From Solirubrobacteraceae bacterium (GTDB lineage: Bacteria > Actinomycetota > Thermoleophilia > Solirubrobacterales > Solirubrobacteraceae): a stretch of 22,525 nt of DNA. The DNA lies in NCBI GenBank assembly GCA_016462625.1, contig JAEMSV010000061.1, forward strand, positions 1 through 22,525. The letters run 5' to 3'. A program made the translations under genes and the position numbers. The notes beneath the pieces are model-generated. The model did no database searches. It was not told the DNA's origin and saw only the letters and a program-made list of their open reading frames with translations. Shown in pieces: positions 8,174 through 15,629 of this stretch. The stretch's first letter is position 1, and every line of letters starts with the position of its first letter.

Positions 8174-9661
8174 CTACCCGGGATACGTGCGCGGGGTGTA
8201 CACCTGCCCGCCGTCGAGCACCCGCGTCTGCGAGCTCCCGATGACCAGCAGCGTGCGCATGTCGACCTGCTCGAGCGGGAGGTCGCCCAGCGTCGTGACC
8301 TCGACGTTCTCGCCGTCGCCGCCCACGTCGCGGGCCAGGACGACCGGCGTCTCGGGCGCGCGGTGGCGCAGCAGCACCTCGCGGGCCGCGGTGAGCTGCT
8401 CGCGGCGTGTCTTCGACGCCGGGTTGTAGAGCGCGATCGCGAGGTCCGCGGCGGCCGCGGCGTCGAGGCGCTTCTCCACGACGTCCCACGGCTTGCGGAT
8501 GTCCGACAGCGAGATCACCGCGAAGTCGTGGCCCAGCGGGGCGCCCACGCGCGACGCCGCGGCCTGCATCGCCGAGAGCCCCGGGACCACCCGGACGTCG
8601 ACCTCCGCGAACTGGCCGTTCCCGGCCTCGAGCTGCTCGAGCACGGCGGTCGCCATGGCGAAGATCCCCGGGTCGCCCGAGGAGACGACCGCCACCCGCG
8701 CACCACCGGCGGCGAGCTCGAGCGCGTGGCGCGCCCGGTCGGCCTCGACCCGGTTGTCCGACGAATGGCGCTCCTGTCCCGCGCGAACCGGAACCCGGTC
8801 GACGTACGTCTGGTAGCCGACGATGTGCTCGGCGGCCGCAAGCGCGCCCCGTGCCTCGGGCGTGAGCCACTCCGGCCCGGCGGGGCCGAGCCCGACGACC
8901 GTCACCACACCGCTGCCACCGGTCCGCGCAGCCCGGGCGCCCGTCGGGGCGAGGACGATCGACATGTACGGCACGCCGCCCTCGACCTCGTTGAGCGGCA
9001 GGACCTTCTCCCCGTCCGGGTGGCTGGCCCGTTCGACGTACACCGAGCCGTCCGCGAGGCCGGCCTCACCGAGCGCGTCGACGACCCGCTCGAAGGTCCG
9101 GCCGAGCTTCATGACCACCGCGACGTCCGCGCTGTGCAGGCGCGCGCGCAGATCGGCCGGAGGCAGCGTGCCGGGAATGATCGACAGCACCTCGTTGCCC
9201 TGCGCCAGCGGCCGGCCCGCCGCGGCGCTCGCCGCGGCGAACGCCGGGATGCCCGGGACGACCTCGGTCTCGTAGCGGTCGCTCAGCCGCTCGTGCAGAT
9301 ACATGTAGGAGCCGTAGAGGAACGGGTCACCGCCGCAGAGCACCACGACGTCGCGGCCCGCGTCGAGGTGCGCGGCGATCTCGACGGCGCTCTCGTCGTA
9401 GTAGTCGCGCAGCGCCCCCGCGTAGCCCTCGGGGTGGTCGGTCGACTCGACCGTGACCGGATACTCCATCGGCAGCTCGATCTGATCGCCGCGGAGATAC
9501 GGATCCACCGTGCCGCGGGCGATCGGCTGCTTGTTGCGTGCCGTCGGGTACGCGATCACGTCCGCGCTGGAGATAAGCCGCTGCGCCTTGACCGTGACGA
9601 GCTCGGGATCACCCGGGCCCACCCCGACGCCATAGAGACGACCGGAGAGACGGCCACTCAT
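8174..9661 (-). CDS. cobIJ: Fusion: precorrin-2 C20-methyltransferase (CobI) plus precorrin-3B C17-methyltransferase (CobJ)
   Basis: 495 residues. The ATG at 9661 is preferred because GGAGGT lies five bases upstream, the start overlaps the cobH stop, and the earlier frame inside cobH gives arginine-rich non-family sequence. Residues 1 to ~240 are Cob[18 protein letters not shown] (10-26), [17 protein letters not shown] (106-122) and [13 protein letters not shown] (135-147). Residues ~250-495 are Cob[20 protein letters not shown] (252-270), [10 protein letters not shown] (281-290), [13 protein letters not shown] (325-337), [23 protein letters not shown] (358-380), the YNPASKTR motif (412-419) and VVLARDVG (440-447). 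CobI methylates C20 of precorrin-2; CobJ methylates C17 of precorrin-3B and contracts the ring. CobG, encoded upstream in the same operon, acts between the two halves. CobI-CobJ fusions are known in actinobacteria. Confidence 0.95.
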   Translation of the reverse strand: MSGRLSGRLYGVGVGPGDPELVTVKAQRLISSADVIAYPTARNKQPIARGTVDPYLRGDQIELPMEYPVTVESTDHPEGYAGALRDYYDESAVEIAAHLDAGRDVVVLCGGDPFLYGSYMYLHERLSDRYETEVVPGIPAFAAASAAAGRPLAQGNEVLSIIPGTLPPADLRARLHSADVAVVMKLGRTFERVVDALGEAGLADGSVYVERASHPDGEKVLPLNEVEGGVPYMSIVLAPTGARAARTGGSGVVTVVGLGPAGPEWLTPEARGALAAAEHIVGYQTYVDRVPVRAGQERHSSDNRVEADRARHALELAAGGARVAVVSSGDPGIFAMATAVLEQLEAGNGQFAEVDVRVVPGLSAMQAAASRVGAPLGHDFAVISLSDIRKPWDVVEKRLDAAAAADLAIALYNPASKTRREQLTAAREVLLRHRAPETPVVLARDVGGDGENVEVTTLGDLPLEQVDMRTLLVIGSSQTRVLDGGQVYTPRTYPG

Positions 9662-10317
9662 GCCGCACCTCCGGGGACGAGCACGATGTCCTCGTCCTGG
9701 GCCAGCGCGTTGACGGCGGAGGCCGAGATCGCGCTGCCGCCGCGCCGGCCGTGGACGACGAGGTACTCCAGCCCCAGCGTGTTCTGCGCGAGCGCGACCT
9801 TCGACTCCGCCGCGCCCACGAACCCGACAGGAATGCCGACGACCGCCGCGGGCTGCGGCGCGCCGTCGGAGATCTTCTCCAGCAGCCGGAACAGCGCTGT
9901 CGGCGCATTGCCGACCACGACGAGCGCGCCCTCGAGCCGGTCGCCCCACAGCTCCATCGCGGCGGCGCTGCGGGTGGTCTCCAGCTCCTTCGCCAGCTCG
10001 GGCACCTGCCCCTCGCGCAGCGTGCAGACGACGTCGTTGTCCTTCGGCAGCCGGGCGCGGGTGATGCCCGCGGCGACCATGTTCGTGTCGCAGAGGATCG
10101 GCGCACCGGCGAGCAACGCGCTCCGGGCGGCCGCGCCGAAGCCGGATGAGGCCTCGACGTCCTCGGCGAGATCGACCATCCCGCAGGCGTGGATCATGCG
10201 CACGACGGTCCGCGCCACGATGTCGTCGAAGCGCCCGAGGTCGGCCTCCTCGCGGATGGTGGCGAACGAGCGCCGGTAGATCTCCGCGCCATCGCGCAGG
10301 TAAGGCTCGACGGTCAC
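9658..10317 (-). CDS. cobH: Precorrin-8X methylmutase
   Basis: 219 residues from a GTG at 10317 that overlaps the cobG stop; GGAGG lies about ten bases upstream. CobH moves the methyl group from C11 to C12 of precorrin-8 to give hydrogenobyrinic acid. The catalytic histidine is H43 in the signature [10 protein letters not shown] (41-50), the same number as in the Pseudomonas denitrificans enzyme. Other marks are [44 protein letters not shown] and a final [18 protein letters not shown]. Length is typical. It is the second gene of the - strand operon and its stop overlaps the start of cobIJ. Confidence 0.96.
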   Translation of the reverse strand: MTVEPYLRDGAEIYRRSFATIREEADLGRFDDIVARTVVRMIHACGMVDLAEDVEASSGFGAAARSALLAGAPILCDTNMVAAGITRARLPKDNDVVCTLREGQVPELAKELETTRSAAAMELWGDRLEGALVVVGNAPTALFRLLEKISDGAPQPAAVVGIPVGFVGAAESKVALAQNTLGLEYLVVHGRRGGSAISASAVNALAQDEDIVLVPGGAA

Positions 10318-11522
10318 GAGCGGTGGTCCTCCAGGTACGACATCACGGTGGTCAGGTCGCCGAGCACCTCGTCGCCGACGGCGAGGCCGGCGTCCGTCTG
10401 GGCGATGGCGAGCGCACCGCTGGCGGGCTGGCCGCAGCGGCGCTCGCAGGCGCTCCAGTGCTCGGGAAGGTCGGTCGGACCGCGCCGGCCCGCGCGCGTG
10501 CGGGCCGCGGCGCGGACGTCGAGGCGCGCCCGGGGGCAGCCGCCGGTGCCGGCGCAGGCCGTGAGGCCACGCCAGCCGGAGTCCGGATCCAGCACCAGCT
10601 CGAGCGCGCGCAGCGCGGCCTCGACTCGCTCAGCCTCGGTGGCGGGGACATCGACGAGCGTCAGCGAGCGCGTCTGCGAGACCCGCGCCTCGAAGCCGAG
10701 CGCGGCGAGCCCGCGCAGCTGCGCGGCGTCGAGCCGGCCCAGCGGGACGAGCGCGGTCAGCGCCACGGCCCCGTCGGCCTGTGTCGTCCGCCCGGGCCCC
10801 ACGGATCGGGTCGACTTGAAGTCGCTGTCCGGCGTCAACTCGACCCGATCCCACGGAAGTCTCCGCAGGACCGCGTCGACACCGAGCTCCGACACCCGCC
10901 ACTCGGTCGTCCGCGCCGCCAGGAACGCCCGCGCCGCGGCCATGGCCAGCTCGGCGCCCGCGCTCACGTCGGCGTACAGGCCCGTCCGTGAGCTGTTCAG
11001 CACCAGCTCGACGACACCCGGGGCGACAGCGACCAGCGCCACGTCCACCCCGTCGACCACGTCGATGCCGAACTGGAACTTCCCGGGAAGGCCGGCCAGC
11101 GCGGGATCCCCGCAGAGCGCGGCGTCCACCGCGTCCGTCAGCGCTGCGGCATCGATCTGCGCGCCCGCCTCCCGCCCAGCCAGCGGCGAGGCGAGGATGT
11201 TCCGCACCCGCTCGTGCTCGGAGGACGGGAGCAGCCCCGCATCGGCCAGCGCGATCGCCAGCGGCCCACCGCTCTCCGCTCGCAGCCCGCGCAGCTGCAG
11301 ATTCGCACGCGAAGTGAGGTCCACCAGCCCGCTGCCGAGCTCGGCGCCGACGTCCGCGAGCGCGTAGAGCTGGCCCGCAGAGAGGCGCCCGCCGGGCACG
11401 CGGACCCGGGCCAGGAACCCGTCCGCCGCCTCGTGCAGGCGCAGCGCGCCCGGACAGCGATCGTCACCAAGTCGGACTTCCTGCTCACGCGGTGCGAGAG
11501 CGTCATGCACCACGGCCGTCAC
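10314..11522 (-). CDS. cobG: Precorrin-3B synthase (siroheme/Fe-S monooxygenase of the aerobic pathway)
   Basis: 402 residues from a GTG at 11522. CobG hydroxylates precorrin-3A at C20 using O2 and forms the gamma-lactone, the step that defines the oxygen-dependent pathway. It belongs to the nitrite/sulfite reductase family: an N-terminal ferredoxin-like half with [13 protein letters not shown] (68-80), and a C-terminal cluster-binding half with C323 and C329 (TACAGTGGC) and C359 and C363 (ACERRCG), the CX5C...CX3C set that ligates the 4Fe-4S cluster. Length matches CobG. No Shine-Dalgarno sequence precedes the GTG, but TAGAAT lies nine bases upstream, so the mRNA may be leaderless. It heads the - strand operon and its stop overlaps the cobH start. 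Confidence 0.94.
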   Translation of the reverse strand: MTAVVHDALAPREQEVRLGDDRCPGALRLHEAADGFLARVRVPGGRLSAGQLYALADVGAELGSGLVDLTSRANLQLRGLRAESGGPLAIALADAGLLPSSEHERVRNILASPLAGREAGAQIDAAALTDAVDAALCGDPALAGLPGKFQFGIDVVDGVDVALVAVAPGVVELVLNSSRTGLYADVSAGAELAMAAARAFLAARTTEWRVSELGVDAVLRRLPWDRVELTPDSDFKSTRSVGPGRTTQADGAVALTALVPLGRLDAAQLRGLAALGFEARVSQTRSLTLVDVPATEAERVEAALRALELVLDPDSGWRGLTACAGTGGCPRARLDVRAAARTRAGRRGPTDLPEHWSACERRCGQPASGALAIAQTDAGLAVGDEVLGDLTTVMSYLEDHRS

Positions 11523-11531
11523 GACCGCGAA

Positions 11532-11537
11532 ATTCTA
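11532..11537 (-). promoter_or_regulatory. Candidate -10 element of a leaderless cobG promoter
   Basis: TAGAAT on the - strand matches TATAAT in 5 of 6 positions and ends nine bases before the cobG GTG, which places transcription initiation at or just before the start codon. No good -35 hexamer is seen at the usual distance, and no ribosome-binding site lies between. This would drive cobG-cobH-cobIJ and the metallo-beta-lactamase-like gene. Confidence 0.4.
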
Positions 11538-11549
11538 CAGCGGTGCGGC

Positions 11550-11577
11550 TGGACAGGCGCGCCCGACGCGCTACGGT
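11550..11577 (+). promoter_or_regulatory. Candidate sigma-70-type promoter of the 61-codon gene
   Basis: TGGACA (11550-11555) matches TTGACA in 5 of 6 positions. It is followed after 16 bases by TACGGT (11572-11577), a TANNNT form of the -10 box. Transcription would start near 11584, about 30 bases before the ATG at 11617. The element lies only ~13 bases from the opposing cobG -10 box, so the two promoters are divergent and closely packed. Confidence 0.45.
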
Positions 11578-11602
11578 GTCACCGAACCATCAGGCAATCC
11601 CT

Positions 11603-11610
11603 GGGGAGGG
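11603..11610 (+). promoter_or_regulatory. Strong ribosome-binding site of the 61-codon gene
   Basis: GGGGAGGG ends six bases before the ATG at 11617. This spacing and strength are better than for most genes in the window and are the main support that this small frame is translated. Confidence 0.6.
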
Positions 11611-11616
11611 AGCCAT

Positions 11617-11802
11617 ATGGAGACCGGGATCATCTATCCGGAGTTGGGGGAGTTCGTGCGGCAGGACGCACTGAGCGAGCTCCAGAACCACGCCGAGTCC
11701 CTCGAGGCCTCAGCGCGTGACGCGGAGGACGAGCGGCGCGGCCGCGAGATCCGCAAACAGGCGACCGAGTTGGACGAGCGCCTGCATCAGTCGTTCGGAT
11801 AG
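11617..11802 (+). CDS. Small acidic, charged hypothetical protein (61 residues)
   Basis: I do not recognise a family. The protein begins METGIIYPELGEFVRQDAL and continues as a very charged helical stretch (Glu, Asp, Arg, Lys, Gln with regularly spaced Leu/Ala), consistent with one long helix or coiled coil, ending LHQSFG. There is no signal peptide, membrane segment or cysteine. Support for a real gene comes from a strong ribosome-binding site, a plausible promoter and the position in an otherwise unexplained 285-base gap between cobG and the PLP enzyme gene. It is transcribed away from cobG and ends five bases before the convergent PLP enzyme gene. Its role is unknown; being next to cobG does not by itself imply a cobalamin function. 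Confidence 0.68.
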   Translation: METGIIYPELGEFVRQDALSELQNHAESLEASARDAEDERRGREIRKQATELDERLHQSFG

Positions 11803-11807
11803 GCCCG

Positions 11808-12941
11808 TCAGCCGACTGGCCGCGTCGCGTCGAGCGCCGCGGCCACATCGGCCCGCAGGTCGCCGGCGTCCTCGACGCCGGCGCTGAACCGGATGAAGCC
11901 CTCGGCGACGTCCTCGATGCCCCAGCGGGCCCGCCGCTCGGCCATGGAGTGGACGCCCCCGAAGCTCGTCGCCTCCGCGACGAGCGTCAGCGCCTCGAGA
12001 AAGGCCTGGGCTCGGGACGCCGTCCCGACGTCGAATCCGAGCACCCCACCGAACCGGCCCGCCATCTGCACCGTCGCGAGCCCGTGCTCCGGGTGCGAGG
12101 GCAGTCCCGGGTAGCGCACGTCGGTGACGTCGTCGCGCGTGGCCAGCAGCTCCGCCAAGGCCAGCGCGTTCGCGCACTGGCGCTCGAGCCGGACGTCGAG
12201 CGTCGCCAGCGACCGGTGCGTCAGCCAAGCCTCGAACGGGCCGGGCACCGCACCCACCGATGACCGCCACGCCCGCACCGGGTCGAGCCGCTCGGCCTCG
12301 CGCACCGCGACGTAGCCGAGGATCACGTCGCTGTGGCCGCTCAGGTGCTTGGAGCCGCTGCACACGACGACGTCCGCGCCCAGCGCCAGCGCGCGCTGCA
12401 GCAGCGGCGTCGCCAGGGTCCCGTCGACGATGAGCTCTGCGCCGGCATCCCGTGCCGCGACGGCCACCGCCGCGATGTCGACGACGTCCAGCTCCGGGTT
12501 CGTCGGGGTCTCCACCCAGACGGCCCGGGCCCCGGGGGCGGCCTCGATGAGCCCCGCCGTGCCCGCGCCCGCCCGCCGGACCACGACCCCCTCTGGCTCG
12601 AGCCGGTCGCGCACGAGGGCCTTGATCCCCCCGTAGCACTCCTCCGGCAGCACGAGGACGTCACCACGGGACAGCGACGGCAGCAGCACCGCGCTCGCCG
12701 CGGCCATCCCGGACGCGAACGTGAGCGCCGGGCCACCCTCGAGCTCTCCGAGGGCAGACTCCAGCGCCGACCACGTCGGATTCGCGTAGCGCGCGTATCC
12801 GTACGGGGTGCTGTCGGGCTCCCCGCGGAGGTGGTACGGCCCCGCGAACGTCGGACCTGGGAGCATCGGCGCGCCCTGGGTGGGTTCAGGGAGCCCCGCG
12901 TGCACCACCCGCGTGGCGGGCGCGTGACGGCCGGACCGCAT
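11808..12941 (-). CDS. Trans-sulfuration-type PLP enzyme (cystathionine gamma-synthase/lyase family)
   Basis: 377 residues from the ATG at 12941. An ATG at 12992 would add 17 residues, but the extension (VERVGSAHDDTNSGPT) does not look conserved and would leave only 17 bases to the divergent gene, so the shorter form is preferred without certainty. The enzyme is a fold-type I PLP protein of the Cys/Met metabolism family: YARYANPTW near the N-terminus (the Y.R..NPT motif), LTFASGMAAASAV, the VWVETPTNPELDVVDI segment, IVDGTLATPLLQRAL, the PLP lysine in SGSKHLSGHSDVILGY (K198 in the short form), and SFGGVHSMAERRARWG, equivalent to the family's SLGGVESL. Members act as cystathionine gamma-synthase, gamma/beta-lyase, methionine gamma-lyase or O-acetylhomoserine sulfhydrylase; the sequence alone does not say which. 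It stands alone, with no methionine or cysteine genes nearby. Confidence 0.88.
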   Translation of the reverse strand: MRSGRHAPATRVVHAGLPEPTQGAPMLPGPTFAGPYHLRGEPDSTPYGYARYANPTWSALESALGELEGGPALTFASGMAAASAVLLPSLSRGDVLVLPEECYGGIKALVRDRLEPEGVVVRRAGAGTAGLIEAAPGARAVWVETPTNPELDVVDIAAVAVAARDAGAELIVDGTLATPLLQRALALGADVVVCSGSKHLSGHSDVILGYVAVREAERLDPVRAWRSSVGAVPGPFEAWLTHRSLATLDVRLERQCANALALAELLATRDDVTDVRYPGLPSHPEHGLATVQMAGRFGGVLGFDVGTASRAQAFLEALTLVAEATSFGGVHSMAERRARWGIEDVAEGFIRFSAGVEDAGDLRADVAAALDATRPVG

Positions 12942-12994
12942 CGTCGGGCCTGAATTCGTGTCGTCATGGGCAGAACCCACCCGTTCAACCATAC

Positions 12995-13000
12995 GGAGGT
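12995..13000 (+). promoter_or_regulatory. Ribosome-binding site fixing the GTG start of the secreted protein
   Basis: GGAGGT ends nine bases before the GTG at 13010. It supports that start over the in-frame ATG further in, which would cut into the signal sequence. Confidence 0.6.
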
Positions 13001-13009
13001 CCCTTACCC

Positions 13010-13660
13010 GTGCAGCGCCTCATCCCCACACCGTCGATGGCCGTCGCACTGCTCGCGCTCGTGCTGGCCACCACCGGCACGGCCGTCGCAGCGGTCAACT
13101 ACGCATCGAACGCCGGCAAGGTCGATGGCAAGGACGCCGTGGCATCCAGCGCCACGCGTGCGCAGGCGGCGGGCAACGTCGTCGCGACCGCGTCGAAGGG
13201 CGACACCAAGGGCACGATCCCGGGCAAGTTCGTCAACGACGTGATGCGCGGCGGCGCCGACTCGTTCGCCCGCCCGGCCGTCGTCAACGACAACGCCAAC
13301 GACGTCGCAACCGCCATCGGCTCCATCCCGGGTCTCGGCACGCTGAGCGCCAGCTGCTTCGACCAGAACAAGAACGTCGGCGTCGAGGACCCGGCGACCA
13401 CCCTGACCTTCGGCAACACCGCCGCGCTCGGCGTGAACGTCTCGCGCGAGGTCCCCGGCCAGGCGGCGCTGATCACCTCGGTCCCGCCGAACACGACGAG
13501 CGCCTTCACCATCGGGGGTTCGAACACGTTCCGCCTCCACCTGGAGAAGTCGGGCATCAACTACGTCTTCGAGGGCGTCGTGCGCCAGGACGGCCGGAAC
13601 ACGGCCGACGCGCGCTGCCTCGTCTACGGCTACGCGCTGCGCATCAGCGACACGCGCTAG
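13010..13660 (+). CDS. Predicted exported protein of a Solirubrobacterales-type family, function unknown
   Basis: 216 residues from a GTG at 13010. Residues 1-28 form a signal peptide or N-terminal anchor: basic QR, then a hydrophobic run MAVALLALVLA, then TTGTAVAAVN with an Ala-X-Ala-like cleavage site near residues 26-28. It is followed by NAGKVDGKDAV, a motif I associate with many exported proteins of Thermoleophilia. The mature part is rich in Gly, Ala, Asn, Thr and Val, with beta-strand-like alternation towards the C-terminus (FRLHLEKSGINYVFEGVV). Two cysteines, C116 and C203, could form a disulfide outside the cell. No catalytic motif is seen. It is a single-gene unit, divergent from the PLP enzyme and closed by a strong terminator at 13668-13705. 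Confidence 0.82.
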   Translation: MQRLIPTPSMAVALLALVLATTGTAVAAVNYASNAGKVDGKDAVASSATRAQAAGNVVATASKGDTKGTIPGKFVNDVMRGGADSFARPAVVNDNANDVATAIGSIPGLGTLSASCFDQNKNVGVEDPATTLTFGNTAALGVNVSREVPGQAALITSVPPNTTSAFTIGGSNTFRLHLEKSGINYVFEGVVRQDGRNTADARCLVYGYALRISDTR

Positions 13661-13667
13661 TTCTCAG

Positions 13668-13705
13668 CGGCCGCCGCCCGTCCTCTGTCGGCTGGGCGGC
13701 GGCCG
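13668..13705 (+). terminator. Strong GC-rich hairpin terminator after the secreted-protein gene
   Basis: A perfect 12-bp inverted repeat (CGGCCGCCGCCC at 13668-13679 with its complement at 13694-13705) encloses a 14-base loop, seven bases after the stop. The 3' tail is pyrimidine-rich (TCTCCTTC) rather than a pure T-run, as is usual in GC-rich actinobacteria. It separates this gene from the LysR regulator, which starts 22 bases later. Confidence 0.85.
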
Positions 13706-13727
13706 TCTCCTTCGCTACCGTCAGTTC

Positions 13728-14684
13728 ATGGCTGATCCGCTCGCAGGCGTCGAACTCCGGCACCTCATCGCGCTGCGGGCAGTCGCGCGCGCCGGATCGT
13801 TCGGCGGCGCCGCCGACCAGCTCGGCTACACGCAGTCAGCGGTCAGCCAGCAGATCGCCGCACTCGAGAAGGCCGTCGGGGAGAAGGTCATCGACCGCGG
13901 CAACGGCCGAGGCCGGGTCACGCCCACCGCCGTCGGGGGCATCCTGCTCCAGCACACCGACGCGCTGATGAACACGCTCGACGCCGCTCGCGACGACCTG
14001 AGCGCGCTGCGCGGCGGAGCGATCGGCACGCTGCGCATGGGCGCCTACCAGAGCGTCACCTCCACCTTTCTCCCCGCGGTGATCCACACGGTCCGCCAGC
14101 AGTTCCCCGGGCTCCAGCTCGACATCGTCGAGGAGATGTCCGACACCGACGTCGAGCAGCACGTCCTCGACGGCGACCTGGAGCTCGGCTTCACCGTCGT
14201 CCCGGTGGGCAACGCCGGGCTCGCGGGCATCGACCTCGTCGCCGACCCGTGGGCGCTGCTCCTGAGCCGTGAGTGCCCGCCGATCGCCGCCACCGACCGC
14301 GCGTCCTTCGATCCGGCCGACCTCGACGAGCTGCCCATCGTCGGCGCGTTCAACTGCCGCGGCTTCCAGCACGCGATCTCGCACCTGCAGGGCCTTGGCG
14401 TGCGCCCGTACGTCGCCCAGCACGCGCACGACAACGCGCTGATCCAGGGCCTCGCTGCCGCGGGCGTCGGCGCCGCGCTGCTGCCCCGACTGGCCTACAC
14501 GCCCGACGCTCGGCTGACGGTCATCCCGATCGACGACCTGCTGCCCGCCCGCCGCGTCGGGCTGTCCTGGCGCGCCGGCCACGAGCTGTCGGCGCCCGCC
14601 CGCGCGCTCGTCGCGGCCGCGCAGGACGTCTGCGAGGGCCTCACGCCCACGTGGAGCGAGCCCGCGCTCACAGCGCCCCGCTGA
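13728..14684 (+). CDS. LysR-family transcriptional regulator
   Basis: 318 residues from the ATG at 13728. Residues ~8-67 are the LysR winged helix-turn-helix: ELRHLIALRAVARAGSFGGAADQLGYTQSAVSQQIAALEKAVGEKV, with the typical YTQSAVSQQI recognition helix. Residues ~97-300 are the periplasmic-binding-like effector domain (IGTLRMGAYQSVTSTFLPAVI opening). Length is typical. It acts as a DNA-binding tetramer whose effector cannot be read from sequence. LysR regulators often control a divergent neighbour, but upstream here is the terminator of a gene in the same direction. The convergent flavoprotein overlaps its 3' end by 17 bases. No Shine-Dalgarno is seen; TACCGT lies six bases before the ATG, so a leaderless mRNA is possible. 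Confidence 0.93.
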   Translation: MADPLAGVELRHLIALRAVARAGSFGGAADQLGYTQSAVSQQIAALEKAVGEKVIDRGNGRGRVTPTAVGGILLQHTDALMNTLDAARDDLSALRGGAIGTLRMGAYQSVTSTFLPAVIHTVRQQFPGLQLDIVEEMSDTDVEQHVLDGDLELGFTVVPVGNAGLAGIDLVADPWALLLSRECPPIAATDRASFDPADLDELPIVGAFNCRGFQHAISHLQGLGVRPYVAQHAHDNALIQGLAAAGVGAALLPRLAYTPDARLTVIPIDDLLPARRVGLSWRAGHELSAPARALVAAAQDVCEGLTPTWSEPALTAPR

Positions 14685-15573
14685 GCCACCCGACGATCGA
14701 CCCAGCGGTGTTCGAGCCCGAGGCGATCGCGTTGGCCACCGAAGGCATCTGCCCACTGGCGTCGCCGGCGACGTAGAGCCCCGGGACGGTGGTGGCCCCC
14801 GGCCCCATCCCGCCGGTCGCGATGCCCTCCGCGGTGAGCGGCGTCGCCGCGGCGTACTCGGCGCCGAGCTGCGCCGCCAGATCAGAGCGCTGGTGCAGCG
14901 TCACCGCGACCAGCAGGCCACCACAAGACCGCTCGGTCCCGTCCGCGAAGACGACCGCCTCGAGCGCCTCGCCCTCGCCGCGAAGACCGACGACCTCACG
15001 CGCATCGACCGTGACGCCCGCCGCTTCGAGCCGCCCCCGGTCCTCGTCGCCGACCTCGGCGCTCAGGAGCGTCACGTCATCGCTCCAGGCGGTCAGCAGC
15101 AACGGGCGGTGCACGCTGCTGTCGCCGAACACGGCGAGCGGCTGCTCCCGCACCTCCCACCCGTGGCAGAAGGGGCAGTGGAAGACGGACGTGCCCCACC
15201 GCTCGGCGGCGCCCGGCAGGTCCGGCCAGCGGTACGCCATGCCCGTCGCGAGCAGGACGGTCCGCGCGGTCTCGCGGCGGCCGTCGCCGCACGTCAGCGC
15301 GAATCCGCCGGCGGCCGGCTCACCACCGACGACATCGACGTCGCGCACCTCCACCGACGGATACGCGGCCAGCTCCTTGCGACCGTCGGCGTAGAAGTCG
15401 TCCGCGGGGCGGCCGTCCTGCCCGAGCATGCCGCCGATCCCGTGGGCGGCGCGATTGCTCTGCTCACCCGCATCGAGGACGAGCGTGCGCCGGCGCGCCC
15501 GGCCGAGGACGAGCGCAGCGCTCAGCCCCGCCGCTCCGGCTCCGACGACGATGCAGTCCCAGTCGTGATCCAT
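14668..15573 (-). CDS. Thioredoxin-reductase-like FAD protein with CPFC motif (possible dithiol oxidase)
   Basis: 301 residues from the ATG at 15573, with CTGGAG just upstream; the frame is open further upstream, but that would run into the XRE gene. FAD-binding marks: IVVGAGAAGLSAALVLGRARRRTLVLDAG (8-36), TVLLATGMAYRWPDLPG (105-121) and the C-terminal LYVAGDASG (266-274). A redox pair C133/C136 lies in FHCPFCHGWE. The second nucleotide motif, which binds NADPH in true thioredoxin reductases (GxGxxA), reads LAVFGDSSVHRPLLL (145-160) and lacks the usual glycines. The CPFCHG motif and degenerate NADPH site recall the GliT/HlmI/DepH dithiol oxidases, so it may oxidise a small dithiol with O2 rather than reduce thioredoxin. 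It is divergent from the XRE-cupin gene, its likely regulator. Confidence 0.88.
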   Translation of the reverse strand: MDHDWDCIVVGAGAAGLSAALVLGRARRRTLVLDAGEQSNRAAHGIGGMLGQDGRPADDFYADGRKELAAYPSVEVRDVDVVGGEPAAGGFALTCGDGRRETARTVLLATGMAYRWPDLPGAAERWGTSVFHCPFCHGWEVREQPLAVFGDSSVHRPLLLTAWSDDVTLLSAEVGDEDRGRLEAAGVTVDAREVVGLRGEGEALEAVVFADGTERSCGGLLVAVTLHQRSDLAAQLGAEYAAATPLTAEGIATGGMGPGATTVPGLYVAGDASGQMPSVANAIASGSNTAGSIVGWLSGAL

Positions 15574-15598
15574 CGCTCCAGGGTGACGCCCCGGCCGC

Positions 15599-15629
15599 AT
15601 TATGCCAAGCTCATTTGCCATGGAGGCAA
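15599..15629 (-). promoter_or_regulatory. Candidate promoter of the flavoprotein gene
   Basis: On the - strand, CATAAT (15604-15599; 5 of 6 matches to TATAAT) is preceded by TTGCCT (15629-15624) with a 19-base spacer, longer than the optimum of 17. Transcription would start near 15592, about 20 bases before the ATG at 15573. The -35 element lies within the 5' end of the divergent XRE-cupin gene. Confidence 0.4.

Noticed and set aside
8162..10279. 705-codon + strand open frame opposite cobIJ and cobH
   Set aside because: The - strand carries unmistakable CobI, CobJ and CobH motifs; the + strand frame has only low-complexity Arg/Val/Asp-rich sequence.
11523..11616. Cobalamin riboswitch in front of cobG
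   Set aside because: The 94-base gap is too short for the element and has no B12-box-like sequence. The leader of the + strand operon lies outside the window, so a riboswitch there cannot be excluded.
12942..12992. 17-residue N-terminal extension of the PLP enzyme from the ATG at 12992
   Set aside because: The extension does not look conserved, has no good ribosome-binding site, and would crowd the divergent gene's control region. It is not excluded outright.
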